From NCBI RefSeq assembly GCF_019703305.1, contig NZ_AP024814.1, positions 248,001-312,000 on the forward strand: DNA of 64,000 nt, written 5' to 3'. The stretch comes from Helicobacter sp. NHP19-003. GTDB taxonomy: Bacteria > Campylobacterota > Campylobacteria > Campylobacterales > Helicobacteraceae. Positions 55,414 through 64,000 of the stretch are shown here, one piece after another. Position 1 is the first letter of the stretch, and every line of letters starts with the position of its first letter. The translations under genes were made by a program, and so were the position numbers. Under the pieces are notes generated by a model. The model searched no databases. It saw only the letters and a list, made by a program, of their open reading frames with translations, and had not been told where the DNA came from.

Positions 55414-57792
55414 CTAAACTAACTTGGGCCGCACGCCTCCCTCGTATTTGATTTCTAACTCCTCAACCCGTTTTTCGAGTTGGGCGATTTTAACCACATG
55501 GCGGTTGGGCATCACCACTAGAGGAATGTCTTTAAGTTTGCCTTTAATGCGTTTAGGTCCGTGGTGATCCCACACGGTGGCGATGAGCTCTTCTGGGTTT
55601 TGTTCACCCCAAGAGCCGTAGTAGTAAAGATCTTTGGGGGGTTCGTCCTTGACATGCTTTTTGACAAACTCATCATAGGGCAAGCCCCTTTTTAAGCGGG
55701 CTTTGCGCTCATTGGCGCGTAGCTGCATAGTCGCCTTTTCATCGACCACGAAGGTTTCTTTATCCCACACGACTTTATAAATTTCAGAGGCGACATGTTC
55801 TGAAATGCGCCCGATTTGCAAATCCTCCATGACTAATTCCGGGTCGCGCTCGAGCACATCTCCATAGCCTCCCCCACAGCCCTGCGCGATCATATACAAC
55901 TCACCCTCTTGGGAGCGGTCAAATTGCAAACCCATATGGTAGGTGGTATAAACCCCGCCTTTAAAGGGGCGTTCATTCATCACGCGCTCCATAGAGAGGT
56001 CAAACTCTTCGGGGTTCTTTTTGATGATCTCAAAAATATTGATCCCCTTGACCATTGCTAGAGGGTAGGTCGCGCATCCATAGCCCCCAAAGAGCCCGGG
56101 CACACTGGAGAACTTCGCTCCAGAGGTAACGGTCATAAAGCCCCACTCGGGCGTGTTGCGCGCGGCCACAATCATTTCATAGCCCATACCCCCGCGGTAT
56201 TTGCCAAAGCCCTGATTATCGCGCACCACGCGCTTACTGACTAATTGCAAGAAGGGCACTTCTTCTTCCATCACCTCTTGTTCGCCAATGTCAGCCATCG
56301 CACAGAAAAGTGGGGCGACTGCATCCTCGCCATCTCTAAAGGCCTTCGCCCCCCCGCCCATGCCATTTAAGTCCGCACAGAGATTGCCCACCTGTTCGCC
56401 ATGTTGGGTTTCCCCGCCCCATAAGAAGTCGTTGATCTGATTAAACCAAGGGGCGAGCACATTGGCGTACTTGGTGCGCATGGAAAATTGCAATTTAGCA
56501 TAGGCGATTTGCAGGGCACTAAAGGCCCTAAAGGAAGCCTGCAAATTCTGCCCGTTGGGCGCGTCATAAGAGCAATCCCCCCAAGTGCCCTCATCGGAGA
56601 TGATCTCAATGGGAGAAAGCGCACCTGTGGAGCGGGGCAGATCGGGCCACCAGTGGTTTAAAATCGCTTGGGCAAAGAACGCTTTTGTGGAAGCTAGAGG
56701 CGAGTTGATGGCGCGGTTGATGATCTCTTTACCAGAGCCCCTTAAATCCACGGTCATGTGATCGCCCTTGACCGTGATTTTACAGGCAAATTTGATGAGG
56801 ATATTTTCTTTGAGTGTGGAATCCACGAACTGCTCGACTGTGACCATGCCATCTGGCATAGCGGCGATGCGGCGGCGTACCTCATTTTCCACATCTTCGA
56901 CTGTCATGCGAATCGCACCCACAAAGGCATCGATGCCGTATTCATCGATCATGCGATCCACAATGTCCATCACCCGGCGCACCGCCCCCATTTTAACTTT
57001 AATGTCAGCCAGCATCAGCTTTGGATCGCGCGTGGAGTGCTGTAAAAAAGTGAGCAAGTCGCGGCGCAATTTACCCCTCTCTACGATTTTCATGGGACTT
57101 CCACGCAAGCCATCATCAAAGGGGGTTTCAGAGCCTGAGGGCATGCCTCCGGGTTCACACGCCCCGTTTTCACCCTCGTGAATGGTCGCGCCCACCCACG
57201 CGATGATTTCTCCATTGCGAATCACCGGGGTGAGCATGGACTGGTCTGTGTTGTGCACACATCCAAAGCGCGCGTCATTGTGGAAAAAACCATCGCCCTC
57301 GTGAATCCCCACAGTGGGCTCATCTTTCCAATACTTCATGATATAGCGGATCGGGTGGTGCAAAACGGCAGCAAAAGCGATCACCCCGCGGTTAGACATG
57401 TAGCACACATCTCCACTAGCCGTATAAACCGCCACGGACAAGTCTGCCCACTTGGCCCCCGGGGCCGCCCCCATGCTCTCGCACATCTCGAAGGCTTCAT
57501 CTAATGAGCCACTCAAGCGGCGACGAATCCTATCATATAGAAGCGGATCGCCCCCTTTTTTAAGCACCTCATCCTCTAGGGGTGTGCGTTTAGCAATGGA
57601 ATGGTGGCGCATGATCGCTGGGTCTGGGCCTAAAAACAGCGTGGTTTCGTTCATAAAATCATCCACCCACGCTTGTTCCTCAGCGCTCAATTCCTTTTTA
57701 TCGCCCCCTTTTTCGTGGGCGTGGTGGTTGTGGGCGTGTGGGTGGTTGTGGGCGTGGACATGAGTCCCTTTCCCTTTATTGTTGTTTGGCAT
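55414..57792 (-). CDS. acxB: Acetone carboxylase alpha subunit (HyuB-like)
   Basis: 792-residue hydantoinase-B/oxoprolinase-type subunit, in Xanthobacter the part that holds the Mn site where acetone enolate meets CO2. Core motifs: SNRGVIAFAAVLHHPIRY, NDARFGCVHNTDQ and GGGYGDVLERDPE. The first about 35 residues are a histidine-rich tail (HVHAHNHPHAHNHHAHEK), not usual in the family, likely metal-binding. ATG at 57792 has AAGGAG six bases upstream; two earlier in-frame starts overlap acxA. Last gene of the operon. Confidence 0.9.
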   Translation of the reverse strand: MPNNNKGKGTHVHAHNHPHAHNHHAHEKGGDKKELSAEEQAWVDDFMNETTLFLGPDPAIMRHHSIAKRTPLEDEVLKKGGDPLLYDRIRRRLSGSLDEAFEMCESMGAAPGAKWADLSVAVYTASGDVCYMSNRGVIAFAAVLHHPIRYIMKYWKDEPTVGIHEGDGFFHNDARFGCVHNTDQSMLTPVIRNGEIIAWVGATIHEGENGACEPGGMPSGSETPFDDGLRGSPMKIVERGKLRRDLLTFLQHSTRDPKLMLADIKVKMGAVRRVMDIVDRMIDEYGIDAFVGAIRMTVEDVENEVRRRIAAMPDGMVTVEQFVDSTLKENILIKFACKITVKGDHMTVDLRGSGKEIINRAINSPLASTKAFFAQAILNHWWPDLPRSTGALSPIEIISDEGTWGDCSYDAPNGQNLQASFRAFSALQIAYAKLQFSMRTKYANVLAPWFNQINDFLWGGETQHGEQVGNLCADLNGMGGGAKAFRDGEDAVAPLFCAMADIGEQEVMEEEVPFLQLVSKRVVRDNQGFGKYRGGMGYEMIVAARNTPEWGFMTVTSGAKFSSVPGLFGGYGCATYPLAMVKGINIFEIIKKNPEEFDLSMERVMNERPFKGGVYTTYHMGLQFDRSQEGELYMIAQGCGGGYGDVLERDPELVMEDLQIGRISEHVASEIYKVVWDKETFVVDEKATMQLRANERKARLKRGLPYDEFVKKHVKDEPPKDLYYYGSWGEQNPEELIATVWDHHGPKRIKGKLKDIPLVVMPNRHVVKIAQLEKRVEELEIKYEGGVRPKLV

Positions 57793-57802
57793 GGGGTTCT
57801 CC

Positions 57803-59944
57803 TTATTTTGCATTGACATTGTCTTTAAGTAACCAAACCGCCCCTTGTGGGGTGGGCTCGATACGCCAATTCTTTTCCACCAAATAGGTCGTACTCTTAG
57901 TGGTCACAATGGCTGGGCCATGGATCACATATTCAGCTGTGAGCACGCTTTCATCATAAATGGGGGTTTCAATGGGCTCTTTTTCATCCACATAATGGAC
58001 TTTACGCATACTCTTGGCCGGAGGAGTGGTGCGTTTGTGATCGGTGTAAAGTTCCTTAAAATGCACGACATCGGTTTCAATGAAAGTGGCCACGCGCACG
58101 GTCTGTACGCGCACACCCGCTTCTGGGGCCTCTACCCCCTTGCCATAGCGTTGGGCATAGACATCGGAGAAGGTACGGATCGCCCGTAAGACATCACCCA
58201 CATGGTTAAAGCGGTTGATGTCCAGCACCACAGAGGTCGTTACCCGCTGGTTTCCATAGCGCATGTCCATTTCTAAGCGGTGTTTCACGCCCGAAATATC
58301 ATAACCCTGCCTTTTGAGATCCTCCTTGCCGCGTATCTCCAACTCCTCAATGTATTCATTTATACGCTCGTATTCGTCAAAGAGCTTGCGCTCAATGGGC
58401 TCGTAAAGCACGATATAGCCGCTGCGCTCGTGGATGTGCAAAGGTTTCATATTGCCCGCCCCAAGAGCTGAAAAGACAGAAGCAAAGGGGGGGAAGAGGA
58501 TTTTAGAAATCCCCGCATGATAGGCGATCCCACAGGCGTGCAAGGGCCCATTGCCTCCATAGGCCACCATGGTAAACTCGTCCACATTGCCCCCGTTTTT
58601 GCGTAGCTCCATTTCAATGCCGATCGCCATTTGCTCATCCACAGAGCGTTTAATGACCTTAGCGACCTCGATCACATCTAAATCTAGGTGGTCGCAAAGC
58701 TTGTCCTCGATCACGAATTTAGAGCGCTTAGGATTGAGCTTGATCACCCCGTTTGCGTAATTCTCTGGGTCTAAATAGCCCAAGAGCAAGTCGGCATCGG
58801 TGACCGTGGGGTTTAATCCGCCCCGATCGTAACAGGCAGGCCCTGGATCAGAGCCCGCGCTCTCGGGGCCCACTTTAATGGCTTGGTGGATGCGATCGTA
58901 AGTGGCGATCGATCCGCCCCCTGCTCCTAGAGTGTTTAAGTGAATCATGGGCAGAGTTACCAGCCAACGGCAAATCACGGGCTGGAAGTCGTAGTGCTTC
59001 ACCCCCCCTTTGGGTAAAATCCCAATGTCAAAGGAAGTTCCGCCCATGTCCATACAAACCACATTGCCAATATCCGTAGTTTCTGAGAGGTGTTGGGAGG
59101 CACTCACCCCACTCACGGGTCCGGAGTGGATGGTTTGCAGGCTATCTGTGGAGTTGCTCTGCGCCATTCCTCCGCTGTTGTGGATCACGAGCATGGGCTT
59201 GCTGTATCCGCTGTCTCTAAGGTTGGAGCTCAGTTGCCCCAAGGCGTGGAACATGATTTCATACAAGAAGGCATCAATGATTGTGGTGTTGGCGCGCACA
59301 TACTCCCCCTTGCGCCCAGAGACCTGCGAGCTCAAAATCACCGGGATCGCCCCCAATTCGTGGGCGGGATATTCCTCTAAGATCGTTTCTAGCACGAGCT
59401 GCTCGTGGCTGGGGTTTTCGGTGGCGTTTGTTAGGGCAACCACAATCGCCTGTGCCCCATTGTCCACCAAATCGCGTACCTGCTTACGCACATCTTCTTT
59501 TTGTAGGGGTACTAAAATTTCACCCACGCTATCCACGCGCTCTTTGACAGAGCGCACCATGCGCCGTGGCACTATTGGGTCGGGGCGCTGGGCATTGGGC
59601 ATATTGCCCTGCTCGGTAACATCTAACCCTTCCCCATAGCCCTTACCCCTAGAGAGGTGGATGGTATCCTCAAAGCCATGGGTAACGATCGCGCCTACCC
59701 TAGGACCCTTGCCCTCAATCAAGGCGTTCGTACCTAAGGTGGTAGCATAACGCACGCTGTCCACTTCTTTGAGCACCTGCTCCCTTGTTAAGCCCGCCAT
59801 TTTGCAGGCATTGTCTAAGGCTGCATTGAAACCTAAAGAGAGATTATGGTGTGTGGTCAGGGACTTGGATTCGATGTATTTTCCATCCCAAGCAAAGAAG
59901 CAGTCTGTGAAAGTCCCGCCAATGTCTACAGAAATGCGTTTCAT
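57803..59944 (-). CDS. acxA: Acetone carboxylase beta subunit (HyuA-like ATPase)
   Basis: 713-residue actin-fold ATPase subunit that uses ATP to activate acetone and bicarbonate. Phosphate motifs VDIGGTFTDCF at the N-terminus and VCMDMGGTSFDIG near residue 290; GAGGGSIA and GPESAGSDPGPACYDRGG follow. Starts in an ATGA overlap with acxC after AAGGAGGG. Confidence 0.92.
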   Translation of the reverse strand: MKRISVDIGGTFTDCFFAWDGKYIESKSLTTHHNLSLGFNAALDNACKMAGLTREQVLKEVDSVRYATTLGTNALIEGKGPRVGAIVTHGFEDTIHLSRGKGYGEGLDVTEQGNMPNAQRPDPIVPRRMVRSVKERVDSVGEILVPLQKEDVRKQVRDLVDNGAQAIVVALTNATENPSHEQLVLETILEEYPAHELGAIPVILSSQVSGRKGEYVRANTTIIDAFLYEIMFHALGQLSSNLRDSGYSKPMLVIHNSGGMAQSNSTDSLQTIHSGPVSGVSASQHLSETTDIGNVVCMDMGGTSFDIGILPKGGVKHYDFQPVICRWLVTLPMIHLNTLGAGGGSIATYDRIHQAIKVGPESAGSDPGPACYDRGGLNPTVTDADLLLGYLDPENYANGVIKLNPKRSKFVIEDKLCDHLDLDVIEVAKVIKRSVDEQMAIGIEMELRKNGGNVDEFTMVAYGGNGPLHACGIAYHAGISKILFPPFASVFSALGAGNMKPLHIHERSGYIVLYEPIERKLFDEYERINEYIEELEIRGKEDLKRQGYDISGVKHRLEMDMRYGNQRVTTSVVLDINRFNHVGDVLRAIRTFSDVYAQRYGKGVEAPEAGVRVQTVRVATFIETDVVHFKELYTDHKRTTPPAKSMRKVHYVDEKEPIETPIYDESVLTAEYVIHGPAIVTTKSTTYLVEKNWRIEPTPQGAVWLLKDNVNAK

Positions 59945-60372
59945 GCGCCCTCCTTACTTTTGTCAAATTTCGCCCGCAAGTCGGCTTGGGCATTCTCGCC
60001 GGGCCCGTAATGTATGCTGGTCTCGGGGTCCTCGCCGATCTCTTTCCACCGCCTTTTTAAGTCATCGATGTCCCAAAGCATGTCGATGGTGGGGGGGTAG
60101 TTTGGAGGGACATACTCGGTTTCGATCTGTGTCCCGCAAGTGGGGCAGTAATACTCGTAAATGCGGCAAAATTTAGGGTCGGGTGAAAAGGTGTATTGGT
60201 AGCGTTTGGGGTCTAAAATAGGAGGGTGAATCTCCTCGGGGTTGCGATCGTAAATGAGCGTGCCTTTTTTGTAAGTGTCCCTGGCATCACCAAAATCATG
60301 CCCACACACACGGCACAGCCACCGCTCGCTGTTTAAATCAATCATCAAGTATTCTGTCATCGGCACACGCAT
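59941..60372 (-). CDS. acxC: Acetone carboxylase gamma subunit
   Basis: 143-residue zinc subunit. CRVCG near residue 20 and CPTCGTQ near 75 are the metal ligands; the rest matches the AcxC pattern (HPPILDPKRY, PPTIDMLWDIDDLKRRW). Start after AAGGAG; ends in an ATGA overlap with acxA. Confidence 0.9.
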   Translation of the reverse strand: MRVPMTEYLMIDLNSERWLCRVCGHDFGDARDTYKKGTLIYDRNPEEIHPPILDPKRYQYTFSPDPKFCRIYEYYCPTCGTQIETEYVPPNYPPTIDMLWDIDDLKRRWKEIGEDPETSIHYGPGENAQADLRAKFDKSKEGA

Positions 60373-60382
60373 GTTGCTCTCC

Positions 60383-62293
60383 TTATGCTTTTAAGTCTTC
60401 TAGAATCAAATCGCCGTTGTCGGTTACCATCAAGCTCCAGCCCTCGGGCACCCTAGCGGTGAAAAAGGGACCCTCCACAATGGCTGGCCCCTCCATGTAA
60501 GCCCCCATTTCTTGTTTTTCTAGCACCAACACCACCTCTTGATGCACGCCATCTAAGCCCATGACATTCCTCGTTCCGCTCACCCTAGCCCCGATTTTAC
60601 GCTTAGGCAAACTCGCCCGTAAATTGGGGTGTGAGAGTTCGTAGCGGATATGGTAGACCAAAATGCACCTTTGGTCCTTGTTGATTTGGGCTGTGTCCTC
60701 TAGGCTCGTGCTGTGGCTCTCAGAGCCATCGGCGTTTTCTACAATCACCCGCCACGCACCCTTGCAATCCTCAAAGTCGTAGCCTTCTTGGAACATGTGT
60801 CTTTTGGCGCGCTCTTGCATTTGGGTTTTGATTTTTTCAATCTCGTGTTTAGACAAGTCTGTGATGTCGTGTTCGAAAGTTTGCGCCACATCAGAAAAAC
60901 TGATCCCATAAGCCGAAAACACCGCCGCTAATTTAGGCACAATCACCCGTTTAATGCCCGCTTTTTTGGCGGCCAAACACGCACTCATGGGCCCTCCACC
61001 CCCAAAAGCGGCTAAGACCGTGTCTTGTTGTACCTGTTCTTTCAAACATGCAGCAAGCCGGTCAGCGTAAGCTTCCTCCATTTTAAATAAGGCCTCTTCA
61101 AACTTTAAACCTAAAGGTTTGGCAACTTTCTCTTTAATGGCTTGGATCGCGCGCTCTTTGTCTAGCTTTTGCTGCCCGTTTAAATAGGTGTCTGGATCGA
61201 TGATCCCTAGGGCAACATTGACATCGGTGATGGTCGCCTCTTTGCCTCCAAAACCAAAGCAAGCCGGACCGGGGGCTGCTCCCACACTCTCAGGGCCCAC
61301 TAAAATCTCGCCCCGATCGTTGAGCCTAAAAATAGACCCTCCCCCAACACCAAAGGATTTCACATCGCTAAGCTCAAAGGAGATTTGCACCCCCTCTATG
61401 TGTCCGCGCCGCTCCGTCTTGATTTTGTGCGCTTCCACTTCACCCACATCCGAAGTCGTGCCCCCTACATCGACCATCAAAACATGGTTAAAGCCATAAG
61501 CCTTAGCAAGGGCTTTAGTCCCCTCAATGCCCCCTCTAGGGCCTGAAGAGTAGGTTTTTAAGGCAACAGATTTAGCCACCCGCGAAGACGCCCCATCGTT
61601 GCGGTAGATCAACAGGGGGTTTTTGACCTTATGGGCGCGCAGGCGGTGTTCAGCAGAGTATAAAAAACGCTCCATAGTGGGGTGTAAAAAGCTGTTTAAA
61701 AGAGCCGACCAAATACGCCGGGTGCGGCTTGTGTCGTTGGTGAATTCCCAAGAAAAGAGCACAGGTACAGACCCTAGCAAGTGTCGTGGGAATTGCAATA
61801 AAAAGGTGTGTTTGAAAGCCTTTTCATCGTGCTGGTTCTCAATGGCAACCACGAGTCGCTCAGCTCCTTTGTTCGTTAGCGTGTTCACGGCATTGGCTAA
61901 ATCCGCCTCAAAGTTTTCGCCCCCCAAATCCCTGATCACAAAGACCCGATCGCCCACCAAACTTTGGAACAATTCTTTTTGGTTCGCGCTTTGCGTGAGT
62001 TTTTGCATGAGGGAGGTGTCGTTAGTGATCAAGCCCAGCTTTGGACCCTTGCGCTCCACTAGGGCATTTGTGCCCTGTGTGGACGAATAGCGAATCAAGT
62101 CCGTGCTGTGTAAGAGTTGGACAAAGCCATCGGGGCCAAAAATCTCTTCACTCGCCTTGGTGATTCCCTTAAAAAAACACTCGGAGAGATCCACGGGAGT
62201 GGTTAGGGTTTTGGTGTAGCGCACCTGTGAGCCTTGCACCACGCAAATGTCTGTCAAAGTCCCGCCATTGTCCAGGTTGATTAGATATTTCAT
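60383..62293 (-). CDS. Second hydantoinase/oxoprolinase A-family subunit (ApcA-like)
   Basis: 636-residue paralogue of the AcxA type, 10 bases upstream of acxC and clearly co-transcribed. Actin-fold phosphate motifs: NGGTLTDICVV at the N-terminus (Asn-Gly-Gly in place of the usual Asp-x-Gly-Gly) and MVDVGGTTSDVG near residue 275, then GVGGGSIF and GPESVGAAPGPACFGFGG. Three-subunit acetone carboxylases lack such a gene. Acetophenone carboxylase (apcABCDE) has a 70-kDa HyuA-like subunit followed by a small, a HyuA and a HyuB subunit, which is the order here. Possibly an extra ATPase for the complex. Confidence 0.75.
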   Translation of the reverse strand: MKYLINLDNGGTLTDICVVQGSQVRYTKTLTTPVDLSECFFKGITKASEEIFGPDGFVQLLHSTDLIRYSSTQGTNALVERKGPKLGLITNDTSLMQKLTQSANQKELFQSLVGDRVFVIRDLGGENFEADLANAVNTLTNKGAERLVVAIENQHDEKAFKHTFLLQFPRHLLGSVPVLFSWEFTNDTSRTRRIWSALLNSFLHPTMERFLYSAEHRLRAHKVKNPLLIYRNDGASSRVAKSVALKTYSSGPRGGIEGTKALAKAYGFNHVLMVDVGGTTSDVGEVEAHKIKTERRGHIEGVQISFELSDVKSFGVGGGSIFRLNDRGEILVGPESVGAAPGPACFGFGGKEATITDVNVALGIIDPDTYLNGQQKLDKERAIQAIKEKVAKPLGLKFEEALFKMEEAYADRLAACLKEQVQQDTVLAAFGGGGPMSACLAAKKAGIKRVIVPKLAAVFSAYGISFSDVAQTFEHDITDLSKHEIEKIKTQMQERAKRHMFQEGYDFEDCKGAWRVIVENADGSESHSTSLEDTAQINKDQRCILVYHIRYELSHPNLRASLPKRKIGARVSGTRNVMGLDGVHQEVVLVLEKQEMGAYMEGPAIVEGPFFTARVPEGWSLMVTDNGDLILEDLKA

Positions 62294-62356
62294 GGGTATC
62301 CTTTTAATTTTTTAGTTTGCTTATGCCCAAAAACCTATGCATTACGCACACTTAAC

Positions 62357-62965
62357 TTAAGGCAGGGGGGGGTTAGAAACCCCTGGTGCCAACTCTAGGG
62401 GTACAAACTCACCCCCATGGATCTCAAAGACTCCTAAGTTGGTGATCACCTTTGAGACACATTTAGGGCCTGTCAAGGGCAAAGAACACTCTTTGACCAA
62501 TTTACAATTACCCTTTTTATCCGTGTGTTGCATCAGCACAATGACCTTTTTGGCACTCGCCACTAAGTCCATCGCTCCGCCCATGCCCTTCACTAACTTG
62601 CCCGGCACCATCCAGCTGGCTAAATCCCCGTTTGCTGAAACTTCCATCGCCCCCAAAATTGTCAAGTCGATGTGTTGGCCTCTAATCATGGCAAAGCTCT
62701 CGGCAGAGCTAAAATAGCTCGCCCCCAAACTCTCGGTGATGGTCTGCTTACCGGCATTGATCAAGTCCGCATCCACTTGCTCTTTTGTGGGAAAGGGCCC
62801 CATGCCTAACAAGCCGTTTTCACTCTGCAGCATGACCTTAATGTTCTTAGGAATGTAGTCGGCAACTAAAGTGGGGATGCCGATGCCTAAATTGATGGAG
62901 TAGCCATCTTTGATGTCTTCCACCGCCTTTTTGGCCATTTCTTCTCTGCTCCAGCCACTTTCCAT
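62357..62965 (-). CDS. scoB: Succinyl-CoA:3-ketoacid CoA-transferase subunit B
   Basis: Activates acetoacetate to acetoacetyl-CoA with subunit A. 202 residues with the catalytic Glu in [20 protein letters not shown] near the N-terminus and GGAMDLV. The protein ends [13 protein letters not shown] in a run of eight C (62365-62372, minus strand). Family members usually continue about 10-20 residues beyond this point, so a tract-length change may have altered the tail. ATG abuts the scoA stop. Confidence 0.92.
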   Translation of the reverse strand: MESGWSREEMAKKAVEDIKDGYSINLGIGIPTLVADYIPKNIKVMLQSENGLLGMGPFPTKEQVDADLINAGKQTITESLGASYFSSAESFAMIRGQHIDLTILGAMEVSANGDLASWMVPGKLVKGMGGAMDLVASAKKVIVLMQHTDKKGNCKLVKECSLPLTGPKCVSKVITNLGVFEIHGGEFVPLELAPGVSNPPLP

Positions 62966-63661
62966 CTATTCTCCCTTTTTCAGTGTGAGTTGTTCGATGC
63001 GTTTTTCAAAGTTCCCCTTAAAAATGCGATCCACGAACACCCCGGGGACATGGATAAAGTTAGGATCAAGCGCGCCCAGCTCTACAATCTCTTCGACTTC
63101 AACCACCGTAACTCTAGCCGCCTTTGCCATCATCGGGTTAAAATTCATGGCGGTTTTGTTGAAAACCAAATTGCCATAGGTGTCTGCCTTTTGTGCCTTG
63201 ATGAAAGCATAGTCCGCCTTCAGGGCGGTTTCTAAAATATAAGTGCGCCCCCCAAACTCCCTATGCTCCTTGCCTTCAGCAATGATTGTACCTACACCTG
63301 TGGGTGTGTAAAAGCCGGGGATACCCGCCCCCCCGGCTCTAATGCGTTCGGCTAAAGTGCCTTGTGGGTTGAACTCCACTTCAATTTCACCAGCCAAGAA
63401 TTGCTGCTCGAAAGCCGCATTTTCGCCCACATAGCTGGCGATCATCTTTTTGATTTGTTTGTTTTTTACGAGCAAGCCCAAACCGAAATCATCGACTCCG
63501 GGGTTGTTAGAAATGCAAGTGATGTCTTTCACCCCACTTTGGCTTAAGGCTAAAATGGCATTTTCGGGGATGCCACACAGTCCAAACCCCCCAAACATCA
63601 GGGTCATCCCATCTTGCACGCCACTGACTGCCTCTTGGATACTCTTAACGACTTTCTCCAC
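62966..63661 (-). CDS. scoA: Succinyl-CoA:3-ketoacid CoA-transferase subunit A
   Basis: About 231 residues with [23 protein letters not shown], the CoA/oxyanion region [18 protein letters not shown] and [13 protein letters not shown] at 63661 is favoured by spacing to GAGG; TTG at 63667 is in frame. Follows the thiolase stop by 9 bases. Confidence 0.92.
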   Translation of the reverse strand: MEKVVKSIQEAVSGVQDGMTLMFGGFGLCGIPENAILALSQSGVKDITCISNNPGVDDFGLGLLVKNKQIKKMIASYVGENAAFEQQFLAGEIEVEFNPQGTLAERIRAGGAGIPGFYTPTGVGTIIAEGKEHREFGGRTYILETALKADYAFIKAQKADTYGNLVFNKTAMNFNPMMAKAARVTVVEVEEIVELGALDPNFIHVPGVFVDRIFKGNFEKRIEQLTLKKGE

Positions 63662-63670
63662 AGGCAACCC

Positions 63671-64000
63671 TCACAATCTCTCAATGAGAATCGCTAAAGC
63701 CTCGCCTCCACCCACGCACAAGCACGCCACACCTAAGTGTTTGTCATAGGTGTGCAAAGCGTGTACCAAAGTCGTCAAAATCCTAGCTCCGCTCGCCCCG
63801 ATGGGATGGCCTAAAGCGATCGCCCCCCCGTTGACATTGACTTGGCTGTCTTTCAAACCCAAATCCTTTTGGGTCAACACCCCCACCACCGCAAACGCTT
63901 CGCTGATCTCGTATAAATCAATGTCGCCGGGCTGTTTGTTGTTGTTCTTTAAAAGTTTTCTAATGGCGGGGGCAGGAGCGGTGGTGAAAAGATGGGGGTC
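63671..64000 (-). CDS. Acetyl-CoA acetyltransferase (thiolase), C-terminal part
   Basis: The minus frame is open from the window edge to TGA at 63671, about 109 codons. It contains EISEAFAVV, the NVNGGAIALGHPIGASG motif with catalytic His, and the second active Cys in GVACLCVGGGEA. Splits acetoacetyl-CoA to two acetyl-CoA. N-terminus lies off the right edge; the operon promoter is also outside. Confidence 0.94.
   Translation of the reverse strand, partial: DPHLFTTAPAPAIRKLLKNNNKQPGDIDLYEISEAFAVVGVLTQKDLGLKDSQVNVNGGAIALGHPIGASGARILTTLVHALHTYDKHLGVACLCVGGGEALAILIERL

Overview
The window comes from a gastric Helicobacter outside H. pylori, most likely a canine/feline-type species (H. felis, H. 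bizzozeronii or H. heilmannii group). Three things point there. Gene families and gene order match Helicobacter: a nuo operon without NADH-dehydrogenase subunits, rocE-htrA, frdCAB next to tpiA, rpsO-flhA, pheST-aroA-ispH, and a ketone carboxylase operon with a CoA-transferase and thiolase. There is a Helicobacter-type outer membrane protein. The -10 boxes are of the extended TGnTATAAT type. GC content looks clearly higher than H. pylori. The species is inferred, not proven.

Layout. 1-6380 (minus): nuoA-B-C-D-E'-G-H, a respiratory complex I operon; the usual NuoF-position gene is missing. 6.4-22.4 kb: housekeeping and envelope genes (ttcA, terC, an OMP, a catalase-like periplasmic protein, rsmE, lipoprotein, YajR-like MFS, sppA, amino-acid permease, htrA, a Maf-type motility glycosyltransferase, rsmH with an FtsL-like partner) and the RNase P RNA. 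22.4-28.5 kb: an HxlR regulator divergent from a frame-broken quinone reductase, then PLD-family lipoprotein, kgtP, lpxD and tpiA. 28.6-44 kb: fumarate reductase, waaL-like ligase, rpsO, flhA, a DHH phosphoesterase, a lipoprotein, pheS (frameshifted), pheT, aroA, a DJ-1/PfpI protein and ispH.

44.09-55.4 kb is a decayed mobile island. On the minus strand at its left edge are fragments of tail-tube and tail-sheath genes. They abut a plus-strand block: orphan antidote, DNA methyltransferase, gpW-like joiner, lambda-type portal, gpV-like spike, and terminase small and large subunits. Then come a CI/S24-type repressor that is frameshifted and lacks its autocleavage residues, a plasmid-type Rep_3 initiator, and about 1 kb of a heavily mutated unrecognised gene. 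No integrase, capsid, protease, tape-measure, fibre or lysis gene is visible. Terminase and portal beside a plasmid replication initiator suggest a remnant phage-plasmid.

55.4-64 kb (minus, transcribed from off the right edge): thiolase, scoA, scoB, an extra HyuA-like protein, and acetone carboxylase gamma, beta and alpha. Together they can carboxylate acetone to acetoacetate, activate it with succinyl-CoA and split it to acetyl-CoA. The four-gene carboxylase set resembles the ordering of acetophenone carboxylase genes, and the alpha subunit starts with a histidine-rich tail. Several genes (pheS, quinone reductase, phage repressor, perhaps scoB) are interrupted at homopolymers or short repeats, so either assembly error or phase-variable/decaying genes must be considered.
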